Under the pieces are notes generated by a model, which saw only the letters and a program-made list of their open reading frames with translations, did not search any database and was not told the origin of the DNA. From NCBI GenBank assembly GCA_963677935.2, contig CAXXEH010000003.1, forward strand, positions 6,138,001 to 6,202,000: DNA of 64,000 bases, in the 5' to 3' direction. Origin of the DNA: JAAFHB01 sp963677935. Its GTDB lineage: Bacteria; Bacteroidota; Bacteroidia; Bacteroidales; Prolixibacteraceae. A program made the position numbers and the translations under genes. Numbering within the stretch: the first letter of the stretch is position 1; every line of letters begins with the position of its first letter. Of this stretch, positions 36,007 to 43,792 are shown piece after piece.

Positions 36007-36924
36007 ATGAAACAAAATATTTTTCAAAAAAAGGATGAAGGTGAAATTGTCAGCCCTGTTGAAAATGAGTCGGTTGAGAATGAAAAGGTGAAAGAAGATA
36101 CCAAAACTCCGGATTTAACTCCAAATGCCAACGGCGCTGCCGATATTATCAATCTGGTTAATATCAATCAGGTTTATAATGACCACAATAAGACAAATGT
36201 TGTTTTCAAGGATTTCAATCTTGACATCAAAGATATCAAGGATCGTGGGCAGTTTATCACCCTTATGGGGAAATCGGGCTGCGGAAAATCGACGTTGCTC
36301 CGTTATATTTCAGGATTACAGGAGCCAACTTCAGGGGAGGTATATATTTATGGAAAGCAGCGGACCGATAAGGATCGTATTCCCATGGTTTTTCAACAGT
36401 ATACTTCGTTTGAATGGAAAACGGTCCTTGAAAACGTAGCTCTTCCATTAATATTGAAAGGTGTTCCCAAAAAAGAGGCCAACGAAAAAGCGATGGACAT
36501 GATAAAAATCGTTGGTCTTGACGGGCATGAAAATAAATGGGCTAAATATCCCATCTTGTCAGGCGGGCAGCTGCAAAGGGTTGCCATTGCCCGAAACCTG
36601 GTTGTAAACCCGCAAATCCTCCTGATGGATGAGCCTTTTGGAGCATTGGATACGGTTACCCGCAAACAAATACAAGTATTTCTTCGCTCCATTTTCGAAG
36701 AGGCCAAAATTGATCCGACAGTCGTTTTTGTTACACACTCCGAAAGTGAAGCGGTATTCCTTTCGACAGACATTTATATACTCGATTCTGGGCCGGCAAC
36801 AGTCAGGCACCATTTTAAAATTGATTTACCAGCTAAACGTGATGATGCGGTCAGGTACTCAACAGCGTTTACCGACTATGTCAATAAATTAGGCGCCATG
36901 ATGGAGGAGTTGAAAAGTCATTAA
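36007..36924 (+). CDS. ABC transporter ATP-binding protein, SsuB/TauB type
   Basis: The 305-residue ATPase has Walker A GKSGCGKST at 88-96, a Q-loop MVFQQYTSFEW, the signature LSGGQLQRVAIARN, Walker B ILLMDEP, the D-loop FGALD and switch His in VFVTHSES. This is the usual import ATPase of the nitrate/sulfonate/taurine group. It is longer than usual by an N-terminal Glu/Asn/Val-rich tail of about 45 residues (VENESVENEKVKEDTK) that looks disordered. Its TAA stop shares the palindrome TTAA with the stop of the convergent histidine kinase gene. Confidence 0.9.
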   Translation: MKQNIFQKKDEGEIVSPVENESVENEKVKEDTKTPDLTPNANGAADIINLVNINQVYNDHNKTNVVFKDFNLDIKDIKDRGQFITLMGKSGCGKSTLLRYISGLQEPTSGEVYIYGKQRTDKDRIPMVFQQYTSFEWKTVLENVALPLILKGVPKKEANEKAMDMIKIVGLDGHENKWAKYPILSGGQLQRVAIARNLVVNPQILLMDEPFGALDTVTRKQIQVFLRSIFEEAKIDPTVVFVTHSESEAVFLSTDIYILDSGPATVRHHFKIDLPAKRDDAVRYSTAFTDYVNKLGAMMEELKSH

Positions 36925-38186
36925 GTTGATCTGAAATCCACCTGCATCGTGTGCATTCCGTTTTGATAACTGTAGTCAACTTTAAAACCATACATATCGC
37001 AGATTTTTTGAACAATTGAGAGCCCGAGTCCAAGCGATTCGGGTGACGACGATGAGGTGTGAAACCGTTTAAACAACATCCCGGGATCCATTAGAAGGGT
37101 TGTACCCGAATTGGCGATTCCAAGACGCTCACTGGAAAGTTCAATGATGAGTTCACCTCCTGTAATATTGTGTCGGATTGCATTCTTGATTAAATTAACC
37201 AGCAGTATCTCTGCCAGATAGGGGTTCATGCTTACAGTGGCTTCATCATCCAGTCGTTTGATTACCCTGATTTTTTTTGAATGGATCAGGTCCTCCAGAC
37301 TTTCCAATTGATGGTTGATCATAATAGAAGGATTCACAGGCTTTGATTCCGGAAATTGCCTGTTCTCAATCTTTGCCATCAGGATAAGGGTTTTGTTAAG
37401 GCGCGACAATCGGTTCGATGCCTCATAAGCATCGGCTACTGCTTTGTACTGTTTTTCCTTCATATCACCCGATTGAAGAAGTAATTCCATTTTTGAATTA
37501 ATGATAGCGAGTGGAGTTTGAATCTCATGTGACGCATTCTCAATATATTCCTTTAGGTTAATGTAGTCATTTTTAATTCGTTCAGTCATTTTTGTAAGCA
37601 CCCTGTTCAGATCTTCGAACTCCCTGATATCAGAGTGGATCAGCGAAAAGGCTTCGTGGGAATTTACATCATAATTATTGATTTTTGAAATTGTATCATA
37701 AAACACTTTCCAGTCCTGACGTGATGAGAACCGGTTTGCGATCATCAGAGTGAGTATAATCAGGAATATTAAAAAGTTCATAATCAACACAATTCGGATG
37801 ATGAGCCGGTCGGTCTCCTCCAAGGGCTTGAATATTTGAACGTAATAGTCGTGGTCATGGATGGTTTTTACAAATCCAAGCTGGCGGAAGAGTTCATATT
37901 TATTCTCTTCAGGATTAAAGAGTAGCGTATCAGAAAACCTTTCTGCGACCCTGGGTTGGTCGATAGGAGTGATCAAAACAGTATCATTCAGGTTGACGGA
38001 TTGATTAATGGAGGAGTGAGCTGCGTCAAACTCCCGGTTAAGGCTCATCTTTCTCTTCTGAAGTTCCTGATTAATATTCTGGTCAACCTGTTGACGTAGT
38101 GCATAATAGAATGCTACTATCCCAATCAGAAAAATGAATAGTGAGATAGATAATAAGTTAAGGGTGATTTTATTTAAAAGTCTCAA
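36921..38186 (-). CDS. Two-component sensor histidine kinase
   Basis: The 421-residue protein has membrane helices at about 8-30 and 130-150 enclosing a periplasmic sensor of about 100 residues with no family I can name. The dimerisation/phosphorylation box is ENASHEIQTPLAIIN with His220. The ATP-binding N box (LLVNLIKNAIRHN) and the G box (SLGLGLSIVQKICDMYG) follow. It overlaps the response regulator gene by 4 bases (ATGA) and presumably signals to it. It is the last gene of the hemH-hemF-regulator run, so a heme, redox or envelope signal is possible but unproven. Confidence 0.92.
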   Translation of the reverse strand: MRLLNKITLNLLSISLFIFLIGIVAFYYALRQQVDQNINQELQKRKMSLNREFDAAHSSINQSVNLNDTVLITPIDQPRVAERFSDTLLFNPEENKYELFRQLGFVKTIHDHDYYVQIFKPLEETDRLIIRIVLIMNFLIFLIILTLMIANRFSSRQDWKVFYDTISKINNYDVNSHEAFSLIHSDIREFEDLNRVLTKMTERIKNDYINLKEYIENASHEIQTPLAIINSKMELLLQSGDMKEKQYKAVADAYEASNRLSRLNKTLILMAKIENRQFPESKPVNPSIMINHQLESLEDLIHSKKIRVIKRLDDEATVSMNPYLAEILLVNLIKNAIRHNITGGELIIELSSERLGIANSGTTLLMDPGMLFKRFHTSSSSPESLGLGLSIVQKICDMYGFKVDYSYQNGMHTMQVDFRST

Positions 38187-38860
38187 GTTAGATCAAATTT
38201 ATATCCTAATCCGTAAATTGTTTTAATATAGTCTTCGCAGCCTTTTTTAAGAAGTTTTCTTCTGAGGTTTTTGATGTGGGTATAGATAAAATCATAGGAA
38301 TCAGCCAGGTCCATATAGTCTCCCCACAGATATTCGGCCAGCCCCGCCTTGGTTATCACCTTATTCTTGTTTGAGATAAAAAAAAGGAGCAATTCATACT
38401 CTTTTTTAGTCAGTATGATTTCAGCCTCATTGACAAATGCCTTATGTTCGTCGGGGATTAATCTGATTTCATTCACAATGATCTGATTACTTCCGCCATA
38501 ACTGATTCTCCGGTTAATTGATTTCAGGTGTGCATTGAGTTCTGCAAGATGAAATGGTTTTGTAAGGTAATTATCCGCTCCGATTTCAAGCCCTTCGATA
38601 CGGTTCTCCAGGGAGTTTAATGCGGATATAATAATGATACCCAGGGATATCGATCTCTTTTTTATGAATCGTATCAGATCCAGTCCGTTTCCGTCGGGCA
38701 GATTAATGTCTACAACTATACAATCGTATTGGTACATTTCGATTTTTTCGATTGCATCAATATAATTATAGACCGCTTCACAGTGATGCCCCTCTTCACC
38801 GAGGTACTCCACCATCGAATCAGAAAGTGGTTTCTCATCTTCAACTATCAGGATCTTCAT
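38183..38860 (-). CDS. OmpR-family response regulator
   Basis: The 225-residue regulator has a receiver domain (acidic pocket VEDEKPLSDS, phosphorylated Asp51 in VVDINLPDGNG, the SA of IIISALNSL, Lys in YLTKPFHLAEL) and a winged-helix DNA-binding domain at about 130-225 with the typical LTKKEYELLLFF and IYGLGYKFDL. It is 3 bases after hemF and overlaps the kinase gene, so all four are probably one transcript. Targets cannot be read from the sequence. Confidence 0.94.
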   Translation of the reverse strand: MKILIVEDEKPLSDSMVEYLGEEGHHCEAVYNYIDAIEKIEMYQYDCIVVDINLPDGNGLDLIRFIKKRSISLGIIIISALNSLENRIEGLEIGADNYLTKPFHLAELNAHLKSINRRISYGGSNQIIVNEIRLIPDEHKAFVNEAEIILTKKEYELLLFFISNKNKVITKAGLAEYLWGDYMDLADSYDFIYTHIKNLRRKLLKKGCEDYIKTIYGLGYKFDLT

Positions 38861-38863
38861 CTT

Positions 38864-39778
38864 TTAAATCCACTCTTTTGGCTGTAAACAGACTTGCAAT
38901 AGGATCGCTTCCTCGCTACCTGCCTGGGGCTGATAATTATATTCAAACCTCACTGTTGGTGGTAAGCTCATCAAAATGCTTTCAGTTCTGCCATTTGTTT
39001 TTAATCCGAATAATGTTCCTCTGTCGTGCAATAAATTAAATTCAACATACCTTCCTCGTCTGATCTCCTGCCAATATTTATTTGCTTCTGAAAAAGGGAT
39101 GTGCTTTCTTTTTTCCACGATGGGAATATACGAATTAATCAAGGCATATCCACATTTTTTTGAAAAGTTCAGCCAGAAATCGGCATTTTTGTCTGCATCG
39201 GGTTTCTGATGTTCATAAAAGATCCCACCTATCCCTCTTCTCTCTTTATTTCGGTGCTCATTCACAAAATAGTCATCACAATCTTTCTTAAACTTGCTAT
39301 AAAAGGATTTATCAAAACTGTCACACACATCTTTATACGTTTGATGAAAATGGCGGGCATCCACCTCAAAAAGGTAGTAGGGAGTGAGATCGGTACCGCC
39401 ACCAAACCAGCGGTCGGTTACTTCATCCTTTTCGTTATATAATTCAAACATGCGGTAATTGCAGTGAACGGTCGGGACAAAGGGGTTTAGCGGATGAATT
39501 ACCAGACTCAATCCGCATGCAAACCATTTATCGCCATCAATATTTAAATCTTTTCGCATTTTTTCCGAGACATTTCCGTACACCACTGAGGTATTGACCC
39601 CACCTTTTTCAAAAATATCGCCGCCCGACAAAACACGAGTGTTACCGCCGCCGCCCCCTTCCCGTTTCCATATTTCCTCCAAAAACTGTCCCCTACCATC
39701 GCATTGTTCCAGTGCCTGGCATATTGCGTCCTGAAGTTCAAGGATTGTATCAATCCACCTCTCTTTTATGCTCATCAA
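38864..39778 (-). CDS. hemF: Oxygen-dependent coproporphyrinogen III oxidase
   Basis: The 304-residue enzyme makes protoporphyrinogen IX from coproporphyrinogen III using O2. The family marks are NTSVVYGNV, NPFVPTVHCNYR with an active-site His, WFGGGTDLTPYYLFEVD, and the later RRGRYVEFNLLHDRGT with EFNL. Two ATGs stand side by side at the start. It is 31 bases after hemH. The organism thus has both O2-dependent and O2-independent versions of this step (see hemN), in separate operons. Confidence 0.95.
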   Translation of the reverse strand: MMSIKERWIDTILELQDAICQALEQCDGRGQFLEEIWKREGGGGGNTRVLSGGDIFEKGGVNTSVVYGNVSEKMRKDLNIDGDKWFACGLSLVIHPLNPFVPTVHCNYRMFELYNEKDEVTDRWFGGGTDLTPYYLFEVDARHFHQTYKDVCDSFDKSFYSKFKKDCDDYFVNEHRNKERRGIGGIFYEHQKPDADKNADFWLNFSKKCGYALINSYIPIVEKRKHIPFSEANKYWQEIRRGRYVEFNLLHDRGTLFGLKTNGRTESILMSLPPTVRFEYNYQPQAGSEEAILLQVCLQPKEWI

Positions 39779-39809
39779 ATCAACAGTAATAAGAAACTAA
39801 TTTTTGTAA

Positions 39810-40823
39810 TCAATTACTTCCGTCAGTTATAATTTGTTCAAGACCATCAATCCAGAAATTGTGGTCATTCAGGCTTTCAACCATTTGCAGATGCTCGCCT
39901 CCATGTGCTTTAAAGAGATGACCATACTCAATTCCGATCTCAACCCTTGTCTCCAGACAGTCGGCAACAAATGATGGTGCAAAAATGAGTATTTTTTTTA
40001 CTCCTGCTTTTGCTTTTTGGATCAGTACCTCGTCAGTAAAAGGTGACATCCAGTTTTTGGTAAGGCGTGACTGGAAACTGACTGAATAATCATTTTCGGT
40101 GAGGCCAATCTTTCTGGAAATAAGTCTCGCCGTCTCATAACAGGCTGCTTGATAGCACAATTTACCCTCTTTTACGGTTTCTATTTTACAACTGCAATTG
40201 GTGCAATCTATTCCGGGATGGGTTTTGCTGATCTGGTTCAATGGCAATCCATGAAATGAGAAGATAACATGATCGTAACCAGCGACATCATACTTTGCAG
40301 CCTGACAGGCGAAGGCCCCGATAAATGCCGGATGATCGTGAAAATGGCTGATCATCCTTATTTCAGGAAACTTATTCCATCGGCTTATTTTTTGAAGTAT
40401 ATATTCGTAAACCGATCCTGTGGTTGCTGAAGCATACTGAGGGAAAAGTGGGAGTATAATTATTTTTTCAAAATTTTGATTTTCAACATCCTTTAATACA
40501 GTATTTAATGCAGGCTTGCCATATCGCATTGCATTGAATATTTTATATTCCTCACCAATACTTTGTTGAAGCTGAGTCGCCACAGATTCTGAATAATATA
40601 AGAGCGGCGACCCTTTCTCGTCCCACAGTTGCTTGTAAAGTTTTGAAGATTTAGGTGCCCTGAACGGGACAATAATCAGGTTTACAAGAATTTTCTGAAG
40701 TAGCCAAGGTAGATCGATCACGCGTCGGTCGTTCAGAAACTGAAATAAATACCTTCTCACATCAGGTACTGAAGGCGAATCAGGTGTCCCCAGGTTAACA
40801 AGTATAACTGCTATCGGATTCAT
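39810..40823 (-). CDS. hemH: Ferrochelatase
   Basis: The 337-residue enzyme inserts Fe(II) into protoporphyrin IX, the last step of the heme pathway. NLGTPDSPSVPDVRRYLFQF is the usual start; the catalytic His lies in IFSFHGLP; and a late acidic surface (FVADCLETRVEIG with the Glu) matches the family. A Cys-rich stretch (CTNCSCK and CYQAACYE) could bind metal, as in some bacterial ferrochelatases. It is the first gene of a hemH-hemF-regulator-kinase run. Confidence 0.95.
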   Translation of the reverse strand: MNPIAVILVNLGTPDSPSVPDVRRYLFQFLNDRRVIDLPWLLQKILVNLIIVPFRAPKSSKLYKQLWDEKGSPLLYYSESVATQLQQSIGEEYKIFNAMRYGKPALNTVLKDVENQNFEKIIILPLFPQYASATTGSVYEYILQKISRWNKFPEIRMISHFHDHPAFIGAFACQAAKYDVAGYDHVIFSFHGLPLNQISKTHPGIDCTNCSCKIETVKEGKLCYQAACYETARLISRKIGLTENDYSVSFQSRLTKNWMSPFTDEVLIQKAKAGVKKILIFAPSFVADCLETRVEIGIEYGHLFKAHGGEHLQMVESLNDHNFWIDGLEQIITDGSN

Positions 40824-40906
40824 TTATAATCAACTTTTATTGAAGTTCTAATTTTAGAGGTTCGTGGCCTCATGGCAATAATAAGAAAAATCAGAGATCC
40901 AATGTG

Positions 40907-41902
40907 TTAAACTTCAACAATTAATTTTCCGAGATTTTTTCCTTCAAAAAGTGCAATAAAAGCTTCAGGAAGTTTCTCAAAGCCATAGTAAACGGTGTTG
41001 GTATATTTTAGTTGACCTGTTGCAACCAAATTTGCTAATGCTTTCAACGCCTCTGGAAATCGCGAGATATAATTATTGACAAGAAAGCCCTGCATCAAAG
41101 CGCTACGTTTCAGGATTATTGGCTGAATTCTAGGTCCAACAGGTTGTGAAGTTGCATTATAAAGTGAAATCTGGCCGCAAACGATGATTCGGGCATCCTT
41201 ATTTATATGAGTGATCACTGCGTCTGAAATCTCGCCTCCAACATTGTCAAAGTAAACGTCAACACCAGAGGGACAGGCCGATACAATCGCTTCGTCGAGG
41301 TTTGTTGTCGTTTTGTAGTTGATCGAAGCATCAAAGTGCAGTTCATTTAAAAGGTAATCTGCCTTATTATCATCTCCTGTAATTCCGATCACCCTGCATC
41401 CCTGGATCTTCGCGATTTGACCGGTCACAATACCCACAGCGCCGGCAGCACCTGAAACCACGACCGTTTCACCACTCTTCGGCTTTCCTATTTCAAGCAA
41501 ACCAAACCAGGCTGTCAACCCGGGCATTCCAAGAATACCGAGGTAATAACTTAAAGGAGCCATCTTTTCATCGATTAAGTTTAATCCGGCAGCGTCGATC
41601 ACGATCTCTTTCTGCCAGGGGAGTAATCCCATCACGTAATTGCCGGCAACAAATCCATCAGCACGACTCTCGGCAACACGGGCAATTGCTCCGCTGAGGA
41701 TTGGCTCGCCGATCTGAAAAGGAGCAATATATGATCGGACATCACTCATCCGTCCCCGTAAATATGGATCAACCGAAAAGGTATGTACGATGAGTCGTAC
41801 CTGCCCGGGACCAATTCCGGGAATATTCACTTCCTTTGTTTCAAAATTTTTAGGGTCAGGAATACCTGTGGGCCTTGAGCTTAAGATTATCTGTTGTGTC
41901 AT
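40907..41902 (-). CDS. NADP-dependent MDR oxidoreductase, CurA-like
   Basis: The 331-residue protein is a zinc-free medium-chain reductase of the prostaglandin-reductase/curcumin-reductase type. RPTGIPDPKNFE, VDPYLRGRMSD and GAAGAVGIVTGQIAK are typical. I use the ATG at 41902 (MTQQIILSSRP), the common start; in-frame ATGs at 41926 and 41989 would add unrelated residues. It probably reduces double bonds of enones with NADPH; the natural substrate is unknown. It is not clearly linked to hemH, 83 bases downstream. Confidence 0.88.
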   Translation of the reverse strand: MTQQIILSSRPTGIPDPKNFETKEVNIPGIGPGQVRLIVHTFSVDPYLRGRMSDVRSYIAPFQIGEPILSGAIARVAESRADGFVAGNYVMGLLPWQKEIVIDAAGLNLIDEKMAPLSYYLGILGMPGLTAWFGLLEIGKPKSGETVVVSGAAGAVGIVTGQIAKIQGCRVIGITGDDNKADYLLNELHFDASINYKTTTNLDEAIVSACPSGVDVYFDNVGGEISDAVITHINKDARIIVCGQISLYNATSQPVGPRIQPIILKRSALMQGFLVNNYISRFPEALKALANLVATGQLKYTNTVYYGFEKLPEAFIALFEGKNLGKLIVEV

Positions 41903-42098
41903 TGATTTATATGCATTTTTCTCCATTATAACAGCTTGGATACAATAATTGTTGCAGACGAGTTGGTACTGAATGATGATTATGAACATATCAAAACATT
42001 TGCTCCAGGATATTTAACTACCAATCAATTTAATTTTAATTACCTCCATGTCCTTCGTGTCTCTGTGGTATTCTAGTTTCCTGGGTTGTCTAAAATTG

Positions 42099-42130
42099 AA
42101 AAGGATGGAACCGGGCGGTGCCATCCTTTT
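42099..42130. terminator. Hairpin, likely bidirectional terminator or leader structure
   Basis: A perfect 10-bp stem AAAAGGATGG / CCATCCTTTT encloses a 12-base loop. With T runs on both strands it can end the minus-strand hydrolase transcript. It also stands directly before the SusC-like leader that follows on the plus strand. Confidence 0.5.
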
Positions 42131-42134
42131 ACTA

Positions 42135-42184
42135 AAACCAAACTAACTAACCTAACTAAACCTAAACTTATGAAAAAAATGTAA
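42135..42184 (+). pseudogene. Possible SusC leader remnant with four-codon frame
   Basis: A run of ACTAA/CCTAA-like units (AACTAACTAACCTAACTAAA) ends in ATGAAAAAAATGTAA, a frame of only Met-Lys-Lys-Met. In Bacteroidota such a leader with an MKKM start often stands before SusC-type TonB-dependent receptor genes. Here the frame stops at once, and no receptor follows on the plus strand, so a receptor gene may have been deleted. A leader peptide or chance similarity are alternatives. Confidence 0.4.
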
Positions 42185-42300
42185 GACAAAAGTAATGGGT
42201 TCAAGGGAACTCTCCAAATTAATTAAGTTAATGAAATTTAAAAGAAATGAAAAGATGTATTTGAAAGTTGTTTCAAAAACAAAAAAACAGAAATTCAGGC

Positions 42301-43545
42301 TCATTTTTTAAAGAAATATTCCTTGTATTCCGATTGGTCGGGAGGACCATTGGTCACCTGTACTGAGCGACGGTCACCAAGTGTGAATAGTACTGAACTG
42401 AAGGTGAATCCGTAAGCACCATCAATAAGAATCCGGCAAATAGGATTCTTAAGATTATCTTTTGACCGGAGCACATTTTTTAGAGTTGTTGTTGAAATTT
42501 GATTTGGAAGTTTATCGAGGTATTTCGCAAGAGTGGTAAAACGTACTTCACTGTTATTATTCTTGGTTTCACCTGATAGCACTTTTGTATGGTAATCAAT
42601 ATACCAATCCTTTACATCGTGGTTGGTCAGGGCATGATTGGTGTGGTAAACAACAGGGGAATGTCGTTGGTTTGGCACAAAACGAATCACCTGATTGGAT
42701 GATGCTTCAAAATCATAAATACTATCGCCAATTCCCAGAATGTAGTTCTGACCTGATGCATGTTTAACCGATTTTAAAAATGTAAGTGCTTCCGGTCCGC
42801 TTTGCTTGTTCAGAACCCCTCGGATTACAAAAGCAACCGGCAATCCATCAGGAGAGGCTTGCAATTCCATCAGCGAATTCACACCTATTCCGATCCCTTT
42901 TTCATTCATTCCGTTAATCGCAACCATGCCTGCACAACTCAGAATATATTGTTGTGGTTCAGTGGCAGATGCAGTTATATGAAACAGAACCTGATAACCA
43001 TCTCTGAAATTTTCAAGATCAACATTTTGGGCAATATAAGCCGGGTGATTTTCGGTTGAAGGGACACCTATAGAGCTGCAATGGTGGTTTGGAGTGTTGA
43101 ATTGTTTGTCAAGATAAACCCAGAATTCATCAACCAGTTGAAATGCAAACACATCCTTATATTCCTGTCCCGAACCATCTGCTATTCCCCGTAGTTCCTT
43201 TAATAACCATGGCGTATGTTCCCGGGAAATTGATTCAAAATTGGTAGCTTTTAAAAATACTGTAATTGCGGAATCAGGGTTGCCATTAACCACGTTTCGG
43301 ATATTCGCCTTCCATTTTGTGAAAACCTCTGAAATCTCCTGTTTGAGTTGTCTTCCATGCTGAACGCCCCGCTCATAACCGTTTCCCTTCAATTCAATAA
43401 CATGAATTGTGTTGCGAACCGGGAGCCTCTCAGTTCCGGTTGTTTGGGCGAACACGCTATTTACAGATAAACAAGCAATACCAAATATTAGTAAACTCAG
43501 GGCAAATGTTAACACAACCTTCAATGAAGCGCTTTTCGTATCCAT
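42301..43545 (-). CDS. Secreted C45-family acyltransferase/hydrolase (autoproteolytic)
   Basis: The 414-residue protein has a signal peptide (a hydrophobic stretch at 10-30 ending SVFAQT). The rest matches the C45/isopenicillin-N acyltransferase type of N-terminal nucleophile enzymes: GNGYERGVQHGRQLKQEI, then the autocleavage Cys156 in NHHCSSIGV, and NGMNEKGIGIGVNSLM. Processing before Cys156 would free the catalytic N-terminal Cys. The enzyme would cut or transfer an amide bond in the periplasm; substrate unknown. It is divergent from the sulfatase locus and shares its intergenic control region. Confidence 0.8.
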   Translation of the reverse strand: MDTKSASLKVVLTFALSLLIFGIACLSVNSVFAQTTGTERLPVRNTIHVIELKGNGYERGVQHGRQLKQEISEVFTKWKANIRNVVNGNPDSAITVFLKATNFESISREHTPWLLKELRGIADGSGQEYKDVFAFQLVDEFWVYLDKQFNTPNHHCSSIGVPSTENHPAYIAQNVDLENFRDGYQVLFHITASATEPQQYILSCAGMVAINGMNEKGIGIGVNSLMELQASPDGLPVAFVIRGVLNKQSGPEALTFLKSVKHASGQNYILGIGDSIYDFEASSNQVIRFVPNQRHSPVVYHTNHALTNHDVKDWYIDYHTKVLSGETKNNNSEVRFTTLAKYLDKLPNQISTTTLKNVLRSKDNLKNPICRILIDGAYGFTFSSVLFTLGDRRSVQVTNGPPDQSEYKEYFFKK

Positions 43546-43710
43546 GACTTAAATCTTGCAGTAAATAGCCTTTAAATGAGTCTGACAAACTCATATCCTC
43601 TTGGCAGTTTTCGTTTTAGAATCTTCCCAACCTCATAATATATCATTTCAAATGTAATGAATTAACCTGTGGTATGAATCAATTTGTGTAAATAAATTTT
43701 CAGATTGTCC

Positions 43711-43742
43711 ATTGGTAACCTTAAAAATAAGCCATATTTTTG
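43711..43742 (+). promoter_or_regulatory. Candidate promoter of the sulfatase locus
   Basis: ATTG at 43711-43714, 20 bases, then TATTTTTG at 43735-43742 fit the Bacteroidota consensus. The first sulfatase starts at 43793, leaving a leader of about 45 bases. Confidence 0.45.
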
Positions 43743-43792
43743 AGATTGTGACAATCTGCTATTTCAAAAAACTAAACTGATATCCAAGCCAT

